From Bacteroidales bacterium 6E (GTDB taxonomy: Bacteria > Bacteroidota > Bacteroidia > Bacteroidales > Prolixibacteraceae): DNA of 64,000 bases. Positions 1 through 8,238 of this stretch are shown in pieces. Each line of letters begins with the position of its first letter. Positions within the stretch are counted from its first letter, which is position 1. The notes beneath the pieces are model-generated. The model made no database searches. It had not been told where the DNA came from and was given only the letters and a program-made list of their open reading frames with translations. The position numbers and the translations under genes are program-made. The DNA is taken from the NCBI GenBank assembly GCA_001270045.2, contig DF970690.1:1-64000 (forward strand), written 5' to 3'.

Positions 1-1
1 C

Positions 2-625
2 GGACACAAGGTGCTAAAAACCAATGTTATCAAGTATCGCGGGAATATTTACTCCTTACCCTTTGGAACCTACAAGGATGATGAGACCAAGGTCCATGTG
101 ACTGAATCCGACAACCAGTTAACCATCAGTGACTCTCTTGGCAAGGTCATAGCATCACATCTGATTCCGGAAGGGAAAGGCCGCACGGTAATCAATACCA
201 GCCATCGCCGTAACCCCTCGGTTAAGGTTAGCCAGTTACGTGACCAGACCAGGGAGTTCTTCTCTTACAGCACGGATATCGAAACCTTCCTGACAAATAT
301 TGAACGGCTGTATCCCCGCTATGTCAGGGACCAGTTGTCAGCATTGCTGATATGCTGCGAGAAACACGGCAGGCAGAACTCGGAGATTGCCCTGGAGTTT
401 TGTATAAGGAACAAAATTTATAGTGCCAATGACTTTAAATCGGTAGTGGAAAGTCAGGCCCCCGATAAAACGACCAGGCAAAAGCCGCTGAGTATAAAAC
501 CACTGGGTGGTACAAAAACACAGATGATTGCCCATATAGAGCCACAGAAATCAGATATCCGGGAGTACGAATCCATTTTCACCCAAACCCCAACGGACTA
601 TGAGCCAGTATATACCACAAATTAG
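2..625 (+). CDS. istA: IS21-family transposase IstA, C-terminal part (cut by window edge)
   Basis: This is the 3' part of the DDE transposase of an IS21-type insertion sequence. The open frame runs in from before base 1, so the catalytic core lies outside the window. What is visible matches the C-terminal DNA-binding/beta-barrel part of IstA: an early stretch reading GNIYSLPFGTY followed by a basic region. The stop codon lies 26 bp inside the next gene, the istA/istB overlap typical of the family. IstA carries out strand transfer and works with the IstB ATPase. Identification rests mainly on the overlap with an unmistakable istB and on the terminal repeats downstream. Confidence 0.85.
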   Translation, partial: GHKVLKTNVIKYRGNIYSLPFGTYKDDETKVHVTESDNQLTISDSLGKVIASHLIPEGKGRTVINTSHRRNPSVKVSQLRDQTREFFSYSTDIETFLTNIERLYPRYVRDQLSALLICCEKHGRQNSEIALEFCIRNKIYSANDFKSVVESQAPDKTTRQKPLSIKPLGGTKTQMIAHIEPQKSDIREYESIFTQTPTDYEPVYTTN

Positions 626-1355
626 ACGACAGGCTTCACGGCTGCGTTTGTCGGGTATTGCCGGCAATCTGCCCTCCCTGCTGGAAGAGATTACCAGGAG
701 TAGTCCCAGCTATGACGAGTTTCTGTATCATTTGTTTTCTTATGAGGTGCGGGAACGTGATGTCAAGCAGGAAATCCTGCGGATGAAACTGGCCCGGTTG
801 CCTTTGAACCATGATCTGGATCAATACGATTTTGCGTTCTCGTCCGGGCTTAGTCCCACACAGCTAAATCAACTCAGGGAACTTAACTGGCTGGATCAAT
901 GCTACAACCTGATGTTCAGTGGCCCTTCGGGCACCGGAAAGACTTTTATAGCTGCGGGGCTGGGCTTTGATGCCATACACCGTGGGTATAAAGTATATTT
1001 TCGCAATATCAATGATATACTGGCCACACTTAGGCTTAGGGAACTCACGCCCTCTGCAGCCAAGGAGTACAAACGGTTAACCGAGGCTCAGCTGATGATC
1101 ATTGATGATGTCATGTCTTTATCGGTTAATAAAGAGGATGGTGAAAGGTTCTTTGTGTTTATTAACCAAATCTATGAAACTACCTCGCTGGTTATTACGA
1201 CCAATAAATCGCCGGCAGAGTGGGCCAAATCACTGAATGATGAAACCCTTGCCACAGCATTGCTGGACCGGCTGTTGTTTAAATGCCAGCTAATCCAGCT
1301 GCAAGGGAAAAGTTACCGGATGCAAAACCGTAAAACAATTTTTAAGGACCAGTAG
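600..1355 (+). CDS. istB: IS21-family helper ATPase IstB
   Basis: 251-residue AAA+ ATPase that assists the IstA transposase in target capture and strand transfer; full family length. The Walker A motif GPSGTGKT is near residue 108, the Walker B region reads LMIIDDV near residue 165, and VITTNKSPAEW followed by LLDRLL gives sensor and arginine-finger-like segments, all in DnaC/IstB order. The first 25 bp overlap istA, so the two are translated together. No frameshift or internal stop is visible, so this half of the element looks intact. Confidence 0.95.
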   Translation: MSQYIPQIRRQASRLRLSGIAGNLPSLLEEITRSSPSYDEFLYHLFSYEVRERDVKQEILRMKLARLPLNHDLDQYDFAFSSGLSPTQLNQLRELNWLDQCYNLMFSGPSGTGKTFIAAGLGFDAIHRGYKVYFRNINDILATLRLRELTPSAAKEYKRLTEAQLMIIDDVMSLSVNKEDGERFFVFINQIYETTSLVITTNKSPAEWAKSLNDETLATALLDRLLFKCQLIQLQGKSYRMQNRKTIFKDQ

Positions 1356-1379
1356 GAATGAATATGAAAAATCCGTACA

Positions 1380-1470
1380 ATTGTTCACACAACACTGTAT
1401 TTTTGATGCCAAAATCACTGTAGGGTTTGATGCCGAAATTACTGCACCTGAAAATGCCAAAAACACTGCA
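1380..1470. repeat. IS21-type multiple terminal repeats (transposase-binding sites)
   Basis: Three related 19 bp sequences follow istB with an exact 24 bp period at 1404-1422, 1428-1446 and 1452-1470, sharing the pattern ATGCCrAAAtnACTGyA. A weaker fourth copy precedes them around 1380-1398. IS21-family elements carry such arrays inside each end, so the right end of the insertion sequence should lie just beyond 1470. The exact end and target duplication cannot be fixed because the left end is outside the window. Confidence 0.7.
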
Positions 1471-1663
1471 TTCATCATTCCCGGTTACAGGAGATTTTCT
1501 GCAAAACCGCAGGCTTGATCTTGCATAACCTCAAAACACGGATTTACCTTTGCCATCAGAACAGCAACCCCGGACGGAAAGGCCTGATTTTAAATAGTGC
1601 AATGGATAAAGAAAGACTTTTAGATGCGTGATTTGTGAAATTAATAGCGCCTTTTCTCCAAAG

Positions 1664-2440
1664 GCCATTAAACGTTCTCCAAAATCTTGGGCGATGGCAA
1701 AAACAAGTGTAGATGCGGAATGAAAAGTAGCGAGGTCTGTCCGAAGGCAGGGCGAGCGAAGTGAGATGAAGTATCTACTCTTGTGCGCGGTGCTGAAGGT
1801 TACTGAATGGAAGAAATGTTCCGAATGGATTCGGAGAAATGTATGGAATGAAGTTACCGGAAGCACAGGAACTTTATTTGAGAATCTTGATGGCGCGGGC
1901 AAAGGCAAGTGTAACGATTGAATTTAGCGGGTCAACCCGGGTTAGGGTGATATCGCGAAATGAAAGAGTTACTCTTGCGCGGGATACCGGAGGCTCCTGA
2001 ATGTAGGGAGAGAGGAATGAAAGACAGAAATGAAGGGGCTGGAGGGATGGGGCAAAATGCCATTAAACGTTTTCCAAAATCTTGGGAGGTGGCAAAAACA
2101 AGTGTGGATGCAGAATGAAAAGTAGCGAGGTCTGTCCGAAGGCAGGGTGAGCGAAGTGAAATGAAGCATATACTCTTGTGCGCGGTGCTGAAGGTTACTG
2201 AATGGAAGAAGTGTTCCGAACGGGTTCGGAGATATGTATAGAATGAAGTTACCGGAAGCACCGGAACTTTAACTGAGAATCTTGATGGCGCGGGCAAAAG
2301 CCAGTGTAACGATTGAATAAGCGAGTCAACCCGCTTAGGGTGTTTTAGCGAAGTGAAGGAGTTACTCTTGCGTGGGATACCGGAAGCTTCTGAATGCAGG
2401 GAACGAGGAACGAAAGACTGGAATGAAGGGGCTGAAGGAA
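1664..2440. repeat. Two tandem copies of a ~395 bp non-coding repeat
   Basis: A unit beginning GCCATTAAACG at 1664 recurs from 2059, 395 bp later, and stays alignable to about 2440 with scattered substitutions and small gaps. Each unit seems to hold two poorly matched sub-repeats, both containing a TTACTCTTGyGyG-like or TACTCTTGTGCGCG core followed by a short GAATG-type segment. A dyad is kept with paired changes: CCGAAT/ATTCGG near 1820 and CCGAAC/GTTCGG near 2216. Open frames on the minus strand of the two copies differ mainly by amino-acid-changing substitutions, so coding is unlikely. Function unknown. Confidence 0.75.
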
Positions 2441-2800
2441 TAAAGACATTCCCGGAAATTTTATGCTGTGCTGGTAAAGGGCAAATTTATCCCTAATGGA
2501 AGGGATTCGTTTGTCATGGGTTGTAAAAAGGCTTTTCAATTGAACAGCAGTGTTTGAACTGGAAAAATGTGCATCATGAGCAGTGATAAGATGAAACTGA
2601 GATAGGAGAAATGCTAAGGCATTGGGGATGTTCTTTTTCCCATTTTTTCTATAACGTAAAACTTATTTGCGCGAATCAACCTTAATAATCAGAAACACCT
2701 TGGAACTTTTTTCAACTTTTTCCAACAATCATTCGAAAAGGATTAGAATATCAGGGCTTTATTGTTAAATTTAGCGTTTAAAAATTGAGACCTTTTTCTA
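2441..2800. other. Gene-free leader upstream of the defence operon
   Basis: No gene is supported here. The last 100 bases are very AT-rich and hold the probable promoter of the operon starting at 2801. The rest is degenerate sequence after the tandem repeat. Confidence 0.5.
2762..2775 (+). promoter_or_regulatory. Motif shared with the helicase gene at 14271
   Basis: TTGTTAAATTTAGC lies 39 bp before the operon start. A near copy, TTGTTAAATTAGC, lies 37 bp before the next defence-type gene at 14271. Position and TA-rich content fit a Bacteroidota -7 region or a shared operator. Confidence 0.4.
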
Positions 2801-5695
2801 ATGAATTTAACTTCGTACCACGCTAAATACTTTGCTCATGAGCTGACCCGAAAAATATCAGCCGACGATCTGGGAAAACTCACCGCCTCACTTCAGGATG
2901 CTAAAGTTGATCTCAATCCCCATCAGGTGGAGGCAGCTCTTTTTGCGTTTAAGTCTCCTCTTTCAAAAGGGGCATTATTGGCGGATGAAGTTGGTTTGGG
3001 AAAAACCATCGAAGCTGGAATCATCCTTTCCCAGAAATGGGCAGAAAGAAAACGGAAATTACTGATCATTGCTCCGGCAAATCTGAGGAAACAGTGGAAC
3101 CAGGAGCTGATAGACAAATTTTATCTTCCTTCCGTAATTCTGGAGGCAAAATCATTCAACAAGGAAATTAAGGAAGGAAAAAGGAATCCTTTTGAGCAAA
3201 ACGAAATTGTGATATGTTCCTATCAGTTCGCCCGGTCAAAAGAATTGGAGGCTAGAAATGTACTTTGGGATTTGGTAATCATTGATGAGGCACACCGACT
3301 GAGAAACGTGTACAAGCCCTCCAATAAAATTGGAGTGTCTATAAAAGAATCATTCAGCAACAGCAAAAAGGTACTTTTGACTGCTACTCCGCTTCAAAAT
3401 TCGTTGCTCGAATTATACGGTCTGGTGAGCATTATCGACGATTATGCTTTTGGCGATTTGAAAAGCTATAAAAGCCAGTATTCCCGGCTGACCGAAATCG
3501 ACAGCTTTGAAGACTTAAAAGCCCGTTTGAAACCGCTATGTCAGCGTACACTCCGAAAGCAAGTTCTTGAATACATTAATTATACCAACCGGATTGCATT
3601 GGTGGAAGAATTCCATCCATACAAAGAAGAAACAGAATTGTATGATTTGGTTTCAGATTATCTGCAACGGGATAATTTGTACGCTCTACCAAATAGCCAG
3701 CGTCAATTGATGACCCTGATTTTAAGAAAACTTCTGGCATCTTCGACATTTGCCATTCAGGGTACACTGGAAGGTTTGGCAAACCGGCTGGAAGCCATTC
3801 TCAACAAACAAGAAGCCGCGCTGGAAAAGGAAATTTCGGATAACTTCGAATTATTTGAAGAAGTACAGGACGAATGGGAAGAAGAAACTGATTTGTCTGA
3901 GGATTTTGAGCTTTTGTCGGATAAAGAAATCGAATCCATTCAGGAAGAGAAAGAGGAACTGAAACGGTTTGCAGCACTTGCAAAAACCATCAAGGCAAAC
4001 TCGAAAGGAGATAAACTTCAAAAAGCATTGGAGAAGGGATTCGAGAAGCTGGAAGAACTCGGAGCAGCCCGGAAAGCGATTATTTTTACCGAATCGACCC
4101 GGACGCAGGAATACTTGAGAAATATCCTGGAAGGAAACGGGTACAATGGCGAGGTCGTCCTTTTCAACGGTTCAAACAACGATCCCAAATCCAAACAAAT
4201 TTATCAGGAGTGGCTGGGAAAACACAAAGATACTGACCGGATTACCGGCTCCCGTTCCGCCGATATGCGGCAAGCCTTGGTGGATTATTTTCGCAACGAA
4301 GCTACCATCATGATCGCGACCGAAGCGGCAGCCGAAGGAATCAACCTCCAATTTTGTTCGTTAGTTGTAAATTACGACCTTCCCTGGAATCCGCAACGGA
4401 TTGAACAGCGAATCGGACGGTGCCACCGATACGGGCAGAAATTCGATGTGGTGGTTATCAACTTTTTGAACAAGGCAAATGCTGCTGACCAAAGGGTTTA
4501 CCAATTGTTAGATCAGAAATTCCAACTGTTTAACGGTGTATTTGGCGCGAGCGATGAAGTTTTGGGAAGCATTGAAAGCGGCGTGGACTTTGAAAAACGG
4601 ATTGCCCGAATTTATCAGGAATGCCGCCGTCCAGATGAAATTAAGGAGGCGTTCGATCAGCTCCAAAAGGATCTGGAGCCGGACATCGAATTGAAAATGG
4701 ATGTTACCAAAAAGCAATTGCTGGAAAACTTTGATGAAGAAGTGCACCAGAAGCTGAAATTCAACATGGAGAAAGGTAAAGAGTACCTGAACCAGTACGA
4801 ACAATGGCTCTGGAACATTACCCGGTTTTACTTGCAGGATTATGCAGAATTCAACCACACCGAAGATTCTTTCCGGCTAAAGAAAAACCCTTTCCCAGGC
4901 GAGAACATCCATCCGGGACCTTATTTGATTCTGCGAACAAAAGACGATAAACGGAAAACTGAAATTGAAGTCGCCGAAAACACAAACGTTTATCGTATCG
5001 GACATCCTTTAGCCCAGAGGATTGTTGAAGCCTGTAAAAGCAAAAGCCTACCAGATAGGGAAATTACCTTTGATTACACAAATACTCCTAAAAAAATAAC
5101 CTTTATAGCAGAATTGGAAAGAATGTCAGGGTGGCTTCAGGCGAGCTTATTAAGTATTTCATCTTTTGAGACAGAGGAACACTTAATCTTATCTTGCTTC
5201 ACAGATGAAGGAAAGGAAGTGGATGTTGAAGTTTGTCAAAAATTCTTTTCAATTTTGGCATTAGAGGGTGATGCAATTTCCGTTCCTGAGATTGTTACGC
5301 AACAGCTCAAAAAATTAAACAATCACCAGATAAGTACTCACGTTGAAGCAACTGGTCGGAAAAATGAACATTTCTTCTCTGAGGAGTTGGATAAATTAGA
5401 TAAATGGGCAGAAGATAAAAGGAATTCTTTAAAGACTACTCTTAAAGAATTAGACGAGATAATTAAGGAATTAAAGAAGAAATCAAGATTTTCTCAAAGT
5501 CTTCCTGAAAAATTATCTTTAGAAAAAGAAAGAAGAAAATTGGAACAACAACGGGATGATGCCTGGAAAAAATATGATGAAGCTGCTAAAGACATTGATA
5601 AAAGCAAGGACTTGTTGATTGATGAAATTGAAAAAAGTCTGGAACAAAAAATCTCAATAAATCCTCTTTTTTTAATCCGCTGGAATATTAAATAA
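2801..5695 (+). CDS. SNF2-type DEAH helicase, first gene of the composite type III restriction operon
   Basis: 964-residue superfamily 2 helicase/translocase of the SNF2/RapA kind. Motif I reads DEVGLGKT (K68), motif II DEAH (D162-H165) and motif III LTATPLQN. The second RecA-like domain carries AAAEGINLQ and the arginine-finger motif QRIGRCHRYGQ. An acidic, helical insertion lies at about 340-400 between the lobes. The C-terminal 150 residues are a charged predicted coiled coil. It is followed after 7 bp by a small gene and then the ATPase, Mod and Res genes. DISARM DrmD is a SNF2 protein of similar size, but no drmA or drmB is present. A role as remodeller or DNA translocase acting with the methyltransferase is inferred. 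Confidence 0.9.
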   Translation: MNLTSYHAKYFAHELTRKISADDLGKLTASLQDAKVDLNPHQVEAALFAFKSPLSKGALLADEVGLGKTIEAGIILSQKWAERKRKLLIIAPANLRKQWNQELIDKFYLPSVILEAKSFNKEIKEGKRNPFEQNEIVICSYQFARSKELEARNVLWDLVIIDEAHRLRNVYKPSNKIGVSIKESFSNSKKVLLTATPLQNSLLELYGLVSIIDDYAFGDLKSYKSQYSRLTEIDSFEDLKARLKPLCQRTLRKQVLEYINYTNRIALVEEFHPYKEETELYDLVSDYLQRDNLYALPNSQRQLMTLILRKLLASSTFAIQGTLEGLANRLEAILNKQEAALEKEISDNFELFEEVQDEWEEETDLSEDFELLSDKEIESIQEEKEELKRFAALAKTIKANSKGDKLQKALEKGFEKLEELGAARKAIIFTESTRTQEYLRNILEGNGYNGEVVLFNGSNNDPKSKQIYQEWLGKHKDTDRITGSRSADMRQALVDYFRNEATIMIATEAAAEGINLQFCSLVVNYDLPWNPQRIEQRIGRCHRYGQKFDVVVINFLNKANAADQRVYQLLDQKFQLFNGVFGASDEVLGSIESGVDFEKRIARIYQECRRPDEIKEAFDQLQKDLEPDIELKMDVTKKQLLENFDEEVHQKLKFNMEKGKEYLNQYEQWLWNITRFYLQDYAEFNHTEDSFRLKKNPFPGENIHPGPYLILRTKDDKRKTEIEVAENTNVYRIGHPLAQRIVEACKSKSLPDREITFDYTNTPKKITFIAELERMSGWLQASLLSISSFETEEHLILSCFTDEGKEVDVEVCQKFFSILALEGDAISVPEIVTQQLKKLNNHQISTHVEATGRKNEHFFSEELDKLDKWAEDKRNSLKTTLKELDEIIKELKKKSRFSQSLPEKLSLEKERRKLEQQRDDAWKKYDEAAKDIDKSKDLLIDEIEKSLEQKISINPLFLIRWNIK

Positions 5696-5702
5696 TCACG
5701 AC

Positions 5703-5897
5703 ATGACCAAATCACCTAACGAAACATTGGCAGAGCAAATAGTGACCAAGTTGATAGACCAAAAAACTATTTGCGAATCGGACAAAGCTAAAATCCAAAA
5801 ATCTTTATCCACTGGATCAGTTAAAGATTCTGATTGGAGGGTATTTTTCGAAACAGTGTTGGCAACCACTAAAGAAGACAACGCAAATGAAGCTTAA
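5703..5897 (+). CDS. Small acidic protein between helicase and ATPase
   Basis: 64 residues, no recognised domain. The sequence is helical and polar, without membrane segment or signal peptide. It starts 7 bp after the helicase stop, and its last 11 bp overlap the ATPase start, so it is probably translationally coupled. That position suggests a small subunit or regulator of the ATPase/nuclease, but nothing in the sequence proves this. Tight packing on both sides is the main argument that it is real. Confidence 0.65.
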   Translation: MTKSPNETLAEQIVTKLIDQKTICESDKAKIQKSLSTGSVKDSDWRVFFETVLATTKEDNANEA

Positions 5898-8232
5898 ACA
5901 ACTAAAAGTAAATGCCTTTCGTGGTGCAACGAAACCATTAACTATTGATTTTGACTCGCAGAAGAATATCACCATGATTTTTGGAGAAAATGGCAATGGG
6001 AAATCAACAATTTCGGATGCGATAGATTGCCTTTGTAATAACTCATTCGGGTCCTTACAGGATAAGTCTTCCGTTGATAAAAATTTTATCAGATCTTTGG
6101 ATACCTCAAAATCGGATTTAAGCATCCAATTAGTCACTGATGAAGGGATTTATAAGGCAACCCATTCCAGTACAGGAAACGCTTTTGTCAAAAATCCCTC
6201 TTCTGGATTACCGATTGTAAAATCCCTTCGACGAAACTTAATAGTTGGATTAATCGATTCGCAGCCATCACAGCGCTACGATTCATTAAAAGGATATATC
6301 GAAATTGATAACATTTATAAATGTGAAGAAGAACTTAGAAAAACAAAAAGAAATTTTGAATCCGACTTTCAGAGTTATATCCGATCTTTAGCAGATGCCA
6401 GGGCTACATTAGAAAGTATTTGGAAAGATGAAGGAAGTCCGGGACAAAATTATTTGGGCTGGGCTGGAAAGGAATCAAAAAAAGACCTGACAAAAGAAAA
6501 TGAAACCCACGCGAAGTTAAGGGGTGTTGTTGATGCCTGGGATGAAATAAAACGAAAAGAAACTAGTATTGATCAGGTGTTTAAAGAAATTGAAAAATTA
6601 TTCCAGGCTAGAGTCCAAGCTGAAAGGGAGCTTCAAAAACTTGAACAGGAATCAGGTTCGAATGGTGCAAAACTTTTATCACTGCTTAAAGAGGCTCAGG
6701 CATATATTTCGAAGGAAGTTTCTTTAACTCAATGTCCTGTTTGTTCTAATCCTATTGAGCGAACGAAAATAGTTGAATCATTGACAGCACAAATAGATTC
6801 AATGAGAGAAATAGAACAGAAAACAAAATCTCTTGCCATAGCCAAAAAGAGCGAAGAAGACACAAAAGCAATTAACCGGAGGAAGCTGTTTGAATTCAAA
6901 CGTGATGTAATGGCTTGTAAAGCCTTGGCTCTTGATGGTACAGACTGGGATTTCTCTTCAATTAAGCATTCATTTGATGAATTTTTAAACGAGGTAAATG
7001 AATATGTTATTTTTGAAAGTTTCGGTAAACAAAAAGAATTTATCGATCCTGTAATTGAAGAAATCAGATCAAAAGCGGACATTATAAAACAATCGATTGA
7101 TAAATTTAATGCCATCAAAAGGAATTATTTGTCGGTAGTTTCCTATCAGGAAAAAGTTACTAAAATGAAAAAATTGCTTGATTTAGCAACCCAGTCTTTA
7201 GACACGGTTGAAACTTCAAGAAAGACATTTATTGATAATGAGCTTCTTTCAATCTCAGAAAATGTTGAAGAACTGTTTTCGAAAATGCATCCCGAAGAAA
7301 GCATTGGAGGGATAAAGCTGTTCATGAAAGCCGGTGTCAAGAATTCGATCAATCTAACGGCTAATTTCTTTAATGCCTGCGATATCACTCCACAATCAAT
7401 TTATAGTGAATCACACTTAGATACGCTTGGTATCGCAATTTTCATTGCTCTGGCAATAAAATACAGCGATGGCAACGCAATTTTAGTTCTGGATGATGTT
7501 GTAATGTCAGTTGACGAGAACCATTTAGACCGCTTTATATCTATGCTTCACGATGTCGCTGACAATTTTGCCCATATTATTATCACCACTCATTATAGAC
7601 CGTGGAGTGACCGTTATAAAAATAATCGGGCACCAGCCAGTAGAATTCAATTAATTGAATTATCCAAGTGGTCGAAAGAAAGAGGAATTAAGGTGCAAAA
7701 CGGCAAAATTGCTATTAACGAGCTGGAACTGCTTTTGAGTGAGGAAGTTGATTTTGAAAGAGCCAATATTTCGAGCTTATCAGGCAGAATCTTGGAAAAT
7801 GTTTTAGACTACCTTACTGTAAAATACTCATGTAGGTTACCACGAAAACCCAAAAACGATTATCAATTGAAAGAATTATTGGATGGACTTTCAAGCAAAT
7901 TGCTTAAGGTCATGAATGTCCAGAGCATGACAAAAAATGAAGATGGGAAATACTCTCATGAAGTAAATTCCGAAACAGAATTAAAGCTATTGATTGACAG
8001 GCTGAAACAGTTAACCGCAGTACGAAATCAGGTAGGTGCCCACTTTAATTTTGATGGTTCATTGGTAAGCGATGCCGACGTAAAAGAATTTGGAAATCTT
8101 ACCTTTGAATTTGCAAAATTACTGATTTGTCCCGAAGATGGTTCATTACCCGACAGGGATAAATCAGGATCGTATTTAGAAACAAGATCGGGTTCCATTA
8201 GACTTTATCCGCTAAGAGAGCCTGTTAATTAA
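5887..8232 (+). CDS. Rad50-like zinc-hook ATPase with C-terminal HEPN-like motif
   Basis: 781 residues. ABC/SMC-type ATPase: Walker A GENGNGKST at residues 33-41, long predicted coiled coils, a CPVC zinc-hook motif at C283-C286, then SESHLDTLG in the place of an ABC signature, and Walker B LVLDDVVMSVD with D536/D537 followed by the H-loop segment ITTHYRP. Beyond the ATPase lies a helical tail of about 170 residues containing RNQVGAH (R713 to H719), which fits the Rx4-6H pattern of HEPN ribonucleases. Zinc hook, ATPase and C-terminal HEPN-type nuclease next to a restriction system recalls the anticodon nuclease RloC, although direct homology could not be tested. The gene ends immediately before mod. 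Confidence 0.75.
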   Translation: MKLKQLKVNAFRGATKPLTIDFDSQKNITMIFGENGNGKSTISDAIDCLCNNSFGSLQDKSSVDKNFIRSLDTSKSDLSIQLVTDEGIYKATHSSTGNAFVKNPSSGLPIVKSLRRNLIVGLIDSQPSQRYDSLKGYIEIDNIYKCEEELRKTKRNFESDFQSYIRSLADARATLESIWKDEGSPGQNYLGWAGKESKKDLTKENETHAKLRGVVDAWDEIKRKETSIDQVFKEIEKLFQARVQAERELQKLEQESGSNGAKLLSLLKEAQAYISKEVSLTQCPVCSNPIERTKIVESLTAQIDSMREIEQKTKSLAIAKKSEEDTKAINRRKLFEFKRDVMACKALALDGTDWDFSSIKHSFDEFLNEVNEYVIFESFGKQKEFIDPVIEEIRSKADIIKQSIDKFNAIKRNYLSVVSYQEKVTKMKKLLDLATQSLDTVETSRKTFIDNELLSISENVEELFSKMHPEESIGGIKLFMKAGVKNSINLTANFFNACDITPQSIYSESHLDTLGIAIFIALAIKYSDGNAILVLDDVVMSVDENHLDRFISMLHDVADNFAHIIITTHYRPWSDRYKNNRAPASRIQLIELSKWSKERGIKVQNGKIAINELELLLSEEVDFERANISSLSGRILENVLDYLTVKYSCRLPRKPKNDYQLKELLDGLSSKLLKVMNVQSMTKNEDGKYSHEVNSETELKLLIDRLKQLTAVRNQVGAHFNFDGSLVSDADVKEFGNLTFEFAKLLICPEDGSLPDRDKSGSYLETRSGSIRLYPLREPVN

Positions 8233-8238
8233 TTGACT

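Noticed and set aside
1531-2297. Two similar minus-strand open frames (about 125 and 121 codons) in the tandem repeat
   Set aside because: They mirror each other only because the DNA is repeated. Differences between them are mostly amino-acid changing, there is no domain, and they end at repeat borders.
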